The notes under the pieces: generated by a model
What the model saw: only the letters and a program-made list of their open reading frames with translations
Told to the model about the DNA's origin: nothing
The model's database searches: none
Made by a program: the position numbers and the translations under genes
Shown here: positions 57,831 to 64,000 of the stretch, in pieces
Numbering within the stretch: position 1 is the first letter of the stretch
Layout of the letters: each line of letters begins with the position of its first letter
Source: Strongylocentrotus droebachiensis
Taxonomy: Eukaryota; Echinodermata; Echinoidea; Camarodonta; Strongylocentrotidae
Reading direction: 5' to 3'
Length of the DNA: 64,000 bases
Assembly (NCBI GenBank): GCA_035222895.1
Contig: JAVYIG010007185.1
Span: 41,851 to 105,850 of the forward strand

Positions 57831-59931
57831 GAGAACATTCAGCTGTTTTAACAATACGACTGCTCAAGCATTTTCGGTTACTAACAAAGGAGCAGTATCC
57901 CTCTCTTGGGTTTTGTCTTCCTGATTTTGTCAAGAAGGGTGTGAACATCTGGTTTGCCATTGACAACATTGATCTCTTGGAAGACACACCCACAGGGCAA
58001 GGAACCTTTCACGGGACAGTAGTAATCAACCAACATGCTGTAGATGGAGAGCCAGTGAATCAACCACATGTCATACCCGAGAAACTTTCTTCGCAAGGCC
58101 TTCTAGCATTTGAGATGAATGTGCTTCCAGAGCCAGACATCAGAACTAGCCCACTGAGATTTCAGGCCTACAAGAAGAGGAACCAAAATCTCATTTCTCA
58201 AGAATTCACTCATACCTGGGCTCTTGTGTACTACCTTACAACAGATGACAACGGAGAAATCATCCGAACTGAACCTCAGCTGCATGATGAAGAAGCCCAG
58301 CGCAGTGAAGAGATGCCAAGTGATGCAGAGTCTACAAATGATGAGGAAAATGAGCCTTCTAGCAAGAAGGAGGAAGCTGGGTCTTCAAAGGACAGAGAGG
58401 AAACAAACTCTGTCGTGATCATCAAAGAGCAGGTGAAGAAATCAGATAAACTAGCAAAGAATGATGTTCTTCCAACATGGGCTGCAACTAGGTCCTTATT
58501 GTTGTCTCAATCCTCTCCCGCTAGCACGCCTACAAACACAGCGGTGGTTGCCCCATTATTCAAGACATCGCCAACTGATTATGGGACCCTCTATACTGTT
58601 CTTCGGTTATCCCAGGGAATATCTGCGACTGTTGTTGGCCCTCACAGAAAGACATTGATAACGCTAGATCTCGATCTTTACTCCCGAGCGTTGAAGATTC
58701 AGCAGTCGGTGGGAAACGCCAACTGGATCTTAAGAGCTGGAGCTCTCCACATTGCTTTCGCTGCCTTACATGCTCTTGGCAAAACCATCGATGGTAGCGG
58801 TCTTGACACATGTGCTATCGAATGTGGTGCGTACACCTCAGCATCTCTTTGCAGGATCTTGGTGGTAAAGCTTATAAGCGTGGCCTTGATTCCACATTAC
58901 TGCAAGCCTTGCAATCATGATGTTGCGTTTTGATGCCATACTATCGGATCTTCCCAAGGGTCCAATTCGCATCCAGTGCAATTCTCTCAAAGAAAAACTT
59001 CATGGACATGACCCGGAGATGGTGGAGATCTATGAAGAAATCCAATCCTGGTACTCAAGCAATGTCAAACCGCTTGAAGAAGCTGAAGACCTTGGCGAGT
59101 TTGCCCAGTTCTTGACCCGGTATCTCAACCAGGTGGAGAGTCTTCTACATCTCATTAGTTCATGTCGATCAGGGACTGGGAGGGCTACTTGTCATCACTA
59201 GAAGGCCTCACCAAGTACTTTTTGCTCGTGATCTCCTGAACTATGCTCGCCTGATGCCAGTCCATCTCGCTCAAATGAATGCCCTAGAATAGGATGATCC
59301 AGAAACATGGAATGCCCTCAAGTCTGGAGACTTTGTGGTGGCAAAGTCAGAGATACCTTTTTCTCTTCTCTTCACTGATCAGGCTCTATAGCAAGAAATC
59401 AAGAAACTAAAGGGGAATGGTGGGATGGTTGGACTCACAAGATATGAAGCCGCTCTGGACCGACTAGTCACTACCACACCTCACCTTGCTGCTCTGGTAA
59501 ATCATTACCTCAATGACTTCCCAAAAGCTACTGGAGCTTCGGTGAGGAAGGAGCATCATCAGCTCTCAGGAGACATTGCAGTGAGGTCAAAGAAGAATGC
59601 TATGAAACTACGCCACCTAATCGAGCTGCACGGCGGAGTCAATCCTTTCAAGGAGAAGACACAATTGAAGAGTCTGGTTTCATCGGCACTTGTGTCAAAT
59701 GAGGCGAAAAGTGACATTCTCCACTTTGCAGAAAAGGGCCAGAAGCGCTTTGAGGAGTTTGTATCTGATCGTTTGCTTTCATCATCAACCCTCTCGGTGT
59801 GGGACAAAATGAAGAAACTGAAGCTGAAATCCTTTTCGAAATGGATGGAGAAAAGGAAAGTGCCTGTTGAAGACAAGGTCATCAAGTTGCGGGAGGAACG
59901 TGAATTGCTGGGAAGATTCCTTATCATCCAA

Positions 59932-60367
59932 CAGGGGCGGATCTAGCTTTTTGCTAAGGGGGGGGGTTTGACCAAAATAATGACGATGCGGAGCATCGTC
60001 CACGAGCCGCGAAGCGGCGAGCCGATTTTTTTGGGGGTGTTTATTTGAACCCCGTAAGTGATGTTTTCCTGGCATCTATTAACACAATGGAGACCATAAA
60101 AAGCAGTGCATGATAACGTCTTTTTAAATCAAGTAACAGTTTAATACACAGTTATATCCAGAGTTATCATGTGTTTGGTTAAGTTACCAGATGAGTTGAA
60201 TATCTTCTCACAATATTTGCACTTGAAAGGGTTTCTCTCCAGCGTGCGTTCTTTTTCTTTCTTTTTTTTTTTTTTTTTTTTCCCTTTTTTTTTCTTTTTT
60301 TTTTCTGGGCCGCCCAAGGGGGGGGTTTAAACCCCCTAACCCCCCCCCCCCCGTAGATCCGCGCCTG
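59932..60367. mobile_element. 436-base inverted-repeat element inserted in the pseudogene
   Basis: caggggcggatctag at left and ctacgggg-type inverse (gtagatccgcgcctg) at right form imperfect ~16-base ends, with G-rich tracts next to both. tccaa flanks it on both sides (59927-59931 and 60368-60372). The family's coding sense is interrupted here and resumes directly after the second tccaa. CAGGGGCGGAT-type ends recall hAT MITEs, but hAT makes 8-base duplications and only 5 are visible. The interior has a T-rich tract of about 60 bases. Confidence 0.8.
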
Positions 60368-61792
60368 TCCAAGGCAGCCGCCCAAGCTTAGTTCCTAAAC
60401 TTGCAGAAACAATAGGTGAATATGAAATGGCAGTGGTTCCCCGTTCACTATGTGCTGTCGATAGTTCTTTGTACATCCCAACAGACAAAGCAAGTCTGAT
60501 GCATGCAGTTGAAGATGCAAAGGCAGAACCTCCCGATGCTGTTAAACAGCCTGATGTCGTGGAGGATAATCATATTCAACTTCGCCACAGGTTGAAATGA
60601 TGCAGGAAGAGGTTCCGGTTACCGTAGACTATGAGATAACGCAGGTTCCTTCTGGAGCAGCCCAAAAACCTAACCTCTTGCATGATCTTCCTGTCAAGGT
60701 GCTGATAATTGACGTCATGGGTGTACTTCAAGGCATGAAAAAGACACTAGCTGCCATGCAAAATATGTCAGACCTGCAGAATGCATTCAACAGGCGCATC
60801 GAAGGGATGATGGCTAGCTATGATGAAGGTCGAGTTGTGTTTGATCGATATATGGAAGAGTCATTAAAGAACAACACTCGACAAAAGAGGGCAACTACCC
60901 CAGAAATGAAGCTCACAATGTCCATCAAGGAGCTTCTATCTTCATCGTCAACCAAGAAAAAGCTGACGTGCCTGTTAGGTCAGGGGCTGCTTGATAACTT
61001 TTCACAGAACACGGACAGCCCTTTCAAGCTAGTAGTTGTGTATGATACCTTCATCAAGGGACATGATTTGGAGGAGGCGCACACACATGAAGAGGCTGAT
61101 ACCCTGATTCATAATCAAGTCCTTGCCTCTATTGCTAGTGGTGCCTTGCAAGAAATTACTGGCTGGTCCCCTGACACTGATGTCCTCCTTCTCTTAATTC
61201 ATCTAGTATCTTGTGGAAACAATGCAGTGCCCACTTCTCTACAATTTTCTACAGGCAAGGGTACAAACGAGAAATAGATGTGCTGGAGCGGGTTCAAGTC
61301 ATTGGACATCAAAAATGTCAAGGCCTCCTTGGACTTCACAATTTTTCTGGTGCTGACTGGGGAGGAAGTTTGTTGGGATATCCAAGAAGACATGGATCAA
61401 TGCCTACTTAAAGCTTGATGATGATGATCCTGCCATTATCTGCTTCAAAGAACTGGGCGAGGGTTCCATTCCAACTGAGCTTAGCAATGGAGAGCTTCCA
61501 ACACAGGTAAAGGCACTAGAGCATTTCATATGTCGTTTTTTACTGTTCATCAGGTCCAACAACCCTACCATCACTCAGATGGGAACTGTTCCGATCAAAG
61601 AACCTGGAAGGTGAGATGTTACCTCCAACTCGTGCCGCATTACTACCTCACATCCTCCGTGCTAATTACATCACGATGAGAGATAAATCATACAAGACTA
61701 ACTACCCAGTGCTTCCTCCTATCGAAGAGAATGGATGGTATTCAAATAATCGAGGATGTTTTCCAGTCAAGTGTCTTGGGCTCCCTGCACCA

Positions 61793-61954
61793 CGGACAGT
61801 ACTTGAACTCATCAAATGTGGCTGCAAAGCAGGATGCAAGGGACGGTGTAGCTGCTCCAACAACGATTTGCCCTGCACTCCTCTCTGTAAATGCTATGGT
61901 GGAGACTGTGAAAACCGGACAAGGGAGGATGCTCCAGATAGTGACAGCGATTGA
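61793..61954 (+). pseudogene. Cysteine-rich C-terminal tail of the same family copy
   Basis: It reads LELIKCGCKAGCKGRCSCS, then NNDLPCTPLCKCYGGDCENR and an acidic end. The Cys spacing CxCxxxCxxxCxC plus CxxxCxC is the conserved end of this protein family and may bind zinc. This part is intact to its stop. Confidence 0.65.
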
Positions 61955-62156
61955 CTTTTACTGGAAGTCTGATGAACTTTCCTGTTGTCATGGTAACCAC
62001 GAAGTAGGTGGTTACCCCTTTCCCGATTTTATTTTATGTTTTGTTTATAACTGGAAAAATGTTTCCAAATAATTCTTTGATTTAGATCAAGATTGTGTCA
62101 TGTACAAGTATTTCGGACCAAAATAGCTCAACATGTTTCTGTTATTTTTTTTCCTT

Positions 62157-62187
<31 letters not shown>

Positions 62188-62318
62188 ATATCAACAAAAC
62201 AAAATGCACATTTTCGTATTATTCTGCATTTGAAAAATATATTACATATATAATTTGTCAACTTTCTGATTGACTGATGCAATTACAGTGCCTAGAAGTT
62301 GATATTTGAGAATTTTGT
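61955..62318. other. Spacer between pseudogene and LINE
   Basis: It contains a G-run (about 62161-62185) and AT-rich sequence. No feature is recognised. Confidence 0.55.
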
Positions 62319-62574
62319 TATTTTTTTTTTTTTTTTTTTTAAATGATATTTTATTTCCTTCCTCATAATTTCACATAACAAGAAATTCACATAACAATAA
62401 ATTATCAAGATAAGCAATATAAAACCAGATCTTTGATACAAGACATTTCATAAGTTACATCAATCAATGAACATAGAAAAAAAAAGGAAAAAAAAAAAGT
62501 CTTGCATGTAACAGTGTATAATCAACATAACATTAGAGGAAGGTTTAAAGTTACATATTACCATCCTATCACAA

Positions 62575-62770
62575 CACTCTCACACCCCCCTCCCCTCTAG
62601 CCCTCCCACACCACCTTTCACACACATAAACACACATACAAACACACACTGCATGCAACCTGTTCCCTCAACTCACACCACACAAACTCTTAACCCCCCC
62701 CCCCCTTTTGCCCACCCATCTCATCATACCCCCTTCACGCCGACACACACACTGCATGCAACCTGTTCCG
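62575..62770. repeat. C-rich and CA-rich tract in the LINE 3' region
   Basis: cacacccccctcccctc, aacacacactgcatgcaacc and a C15 run. actgcatgcaacctgttcc occurs twice (about 62647 and 62751), a roughly 104-base tandem duplication. Confidence 0.75.
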
Positions 62771-62835
62771 GTTTGTCCACCTGTACACGAGAGAGAATTA
62801 ATAATACTAATAAATAATAATAATACCCACATCCA

Positions 62836-64000
62836 TTAAAGTAAAAATGCATCGATTTGTTCCCATTTCTGTAAGTGCATCCCCAGTTTCCCCTTTTTGA
62901 AGGCCATTTTGTATTCCTCGTCTCTGTAATTTTTAAGCATATGTACTGTTTTCTGTACAGATGGCAAAGTTCCTTCTTTTCTAGAAATAAAAATGATATA
63001 CTTTACTAAAAATATGATACAATTTATTACAAATATTCTCGCAGTATTGCCGGATATTCCCATAAAAATGGGTTTCCAATCATCAATGTCAATTTCGATT
63101 AAATGTAACTTTTGAATTACCTCCTGCCATAATCTTTTAACTTTAAGACAATCTAAAAATAAATGTTGGTATGTCTCTACTTCTAGTCTACAAAAGGAAC
63201 AAAAATGGTCTGACTCAAAACCAAATTTAAAGAGCTCTCTTTTCGTATATACAGCCCCTTGTAATTGTTTGTATTGAAACTCTCTATGTTTATTACAAAG
63301 CATTGCACATTTCATCCTTGTGAATGTTTCTTTCAACTCCGTCATTCCAAGATCAAATTGACAGTTGCCATCTGTAACATGTAATGTATACTCTTTTTGA
63401 AGGTCTTCAGTGAAGTAATCATATAACCGCCTAGATTTTATATCACATAGTTTCTGTAAACGTCCAAATATCATCAATTCTATTTCAAAATTTTCAGTGT
63501 CCACTTCCATAAAATCACTTTGTATCCAATCGTTTCTAATTGCTGAAAAGATCTTTTGAATTCTAAGCAAGCTTTTAGTTTCAAAACCCAAATTTAAAAA
63601 ATGTAAGATCGGTTTTAAATGACCTCTGACAATTATATCTGATGCTTGAAGTATACCTTTCTGAAATAGTTCGACATCAAAAAATGTTTTATTGCTGAGA
63701 CATATACACTTATTGCTAAATATAATCGGATTATTCTTATTTTCTCCAAAGTGTCTGCATTTATCTAATTCTTGCCATGCCTTCAACATGTCTTTATAAA
63801 AAGATGGTATACCCTTCAAGTCCATTTTATTTATATCATAATTACAAAGAAATATAATTCGACCCCCCAGTGATCTGAAAAAGTGGTCAAAGGTTACTTT
63901 CCAACCTGAATACTTTTCTCCATAGAGCAACCGTTTGATCCACATTATTCTCTGAGTCTTGATAAATATCTTAAAATTCGTTACTCTGAGTCCCCCAGCG
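62836..64000 (-). CDS. LINE ORF2 C-terminal part (post-RT region with zinc-knuckle-like motif)
   Basis: An uninterrupted 388-codon frame enters from beyond the right edge. It begins GGLRVTNFKIFIKTQRIMW and IKRLLYGEKYSGWK, the region just after the reverse transcriptase domain of L1/Tx1 LINEs. Near residue 250 HFCSFCRLEVETYQHLFLDC matches the C-x2-C-x8-H-x4-C arrangement of the zf-RVT domain, followed by VKRLWQEV. It ends with WEQIDAFLL and a stop. The lack of any break in 1.16 kb suggests a fairly young insertion. The catalytic RT and endonuclease domains are not in the window. Confidence 0.8.
   Translation of the reverse strand, partial: AGGLRVTNFKIFIKTQRIMWIKRLLYGEKYSGWKVTFDHFFRSLGGRIIFLCNYDINKMDLKGIPSFYKDMLKAWQELDKCRHFGENKNNPIIFSNKCICLSNKTFFDVELFQKGILQASDIIVRGHLKPILHFLNLGFETKSLLRIQKIFSAIRNDWIQSDFMEVDTENFEIELMIFGRLQKLCDIKSRRLYDYFTEDLQKEYTLHVTDGNCQFDLGMTELKETFTRMKCAMLCNKHREFQYKQLQGAVYTKRELFKFGFESDHFCSFCRLEVETYQHLFLDCLKVKRLWQEVIQKLHLIEIDIDDWKPIFMGISGNTARIFVINCIIFLVKYIIFISRKEGTLPSVQKTVHMLKNYRDEEYKMAFKKGKLGMHLQKWEQIDAFLL

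Larger units (their letters stand above)
57836..61954 (+). pseudogene. Decayed copy of a large multicopy invertebrate protein family (HEEADT / SPDTDV nuclease-like, Cys-rich tail)
   Basis: The parts occur in family order. The N-terminal block (57836-58930) holds YPSLGFCLPDFVKKG and VNIWFAIDNIDLLEDT. The helical middle (58960-59931) holds LLNYARLMPVHLAQMN and GGMVGLTRYEAALDRL. The C-terminal part (60373-61954) holds HEEADTLIHNQVLASIA, GWSPDTDVLLLLIHLVS, LLGLHNFSGADWGG and LPPTRAALLPHILRANYI. Known: similar uncharacterised proteins are abundant in cnidarians, echinoderms and molluscs, and their copy number suggests a selfish origin. Inferred: the acidic residues and the G-C/A-D motif recall the PIN/FEN nuclease fold. 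No reverse transcriptase, integrase or capsid is seen. It is intronless and broken by roughly half a dozen to eight lesions plus one insertion, so not functional. Confidence 0.65.
62319..64000 (-). mobile_element. 3' end of an L1/Tx1-like LINE, continuing past the right edge
   Basis: Reading on the minus strand, the element holds the end of ORF2 (64000-62836), a 3' untranslated part rich in GT/GGGG tracts, AATAAA at 62355-62350, and then a 22-base poly(A) run (T on the plus strand, 62319-62340). A poly(A) tail with a nearby AATAAA fits the L1/Tx1 clade. The target duplication cannot be seen because the 5' end is outside. Confidence 0.72.

Overview
This window looks like animal nuclear DNA, most probably a marine invertebrate deuterostome. 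An echinoderm such as a sea urchin is my best guess. The signs are AT-rich sequence, very frequent short acatgtac runs, long introns full of small inverted-repeat transposons, tRNA-derived SINEs of an echinoderm-like type, and one large multi-exon extracellular gene. The species is an inference; nothing here identifies it directly.

About 904 to 46130, minus strand: one gene fills most of the window. It encodes a chain of fibronectin type III (FN3) domains. I can place 20 exons that each carry one whole FN3 domain, one further FN3 domain split over three exons, and a membrane-proximal exon. I also place one possible 40-base exon at the 5' side. All 24 pieces have splice signals, and the reading phases agree at every junction. 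Every single-domain exon is phase 1 at both ends and a multiple of three long. The last domains resemble the membrane-proximal part of R3-type receptor tyrosine phosphatases (PTPRB/PTPRJ/Ptp10D group). The transmembrane and phosphatase parts would lie beyond the left edge, and the start codon is not found. The gene has grown by local duplication. A five-domain cassette (A-B-C-D-E) is present twice, with C amplified to four copies in the upstream cassette. Exon debris remains in the introns: an inverted half exon, three tandem exon tails and one more exon tail.

The introns hold many short DNA transposons with readable ends: TTAA-target families, a 6-base-target family, long fold-back elements and a 2.8 kb inverted-repeat element. 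There are also SINEs, a LINE fragment split by a palindromic array, and microsatellites. One TTAA insertion has a natural empty site in a duplicated intron of the same gene.

About 46131 to 57830: no coding exon is recognised. It holds SINE pieces, a ten-copy tandem array (49240-50250), a composite repeat with nuclear-receptor half sites (50377-51468) and several fold-back elements.

About 57836 to 61954, plus strand: a decayed, apparently intronless copy of a large multicopy invertebrate protein family of unknown function. It has a HEEADT...SPDTDV nuclease-like region and a cysteine-rich tail, and a 436-base inverted-repeat element is inserted in it. From 62319 to the right edge lies the 3' end of an L1/Tx1-like LINE on the minus strand, with an open reading frame and a poly(A) tail.
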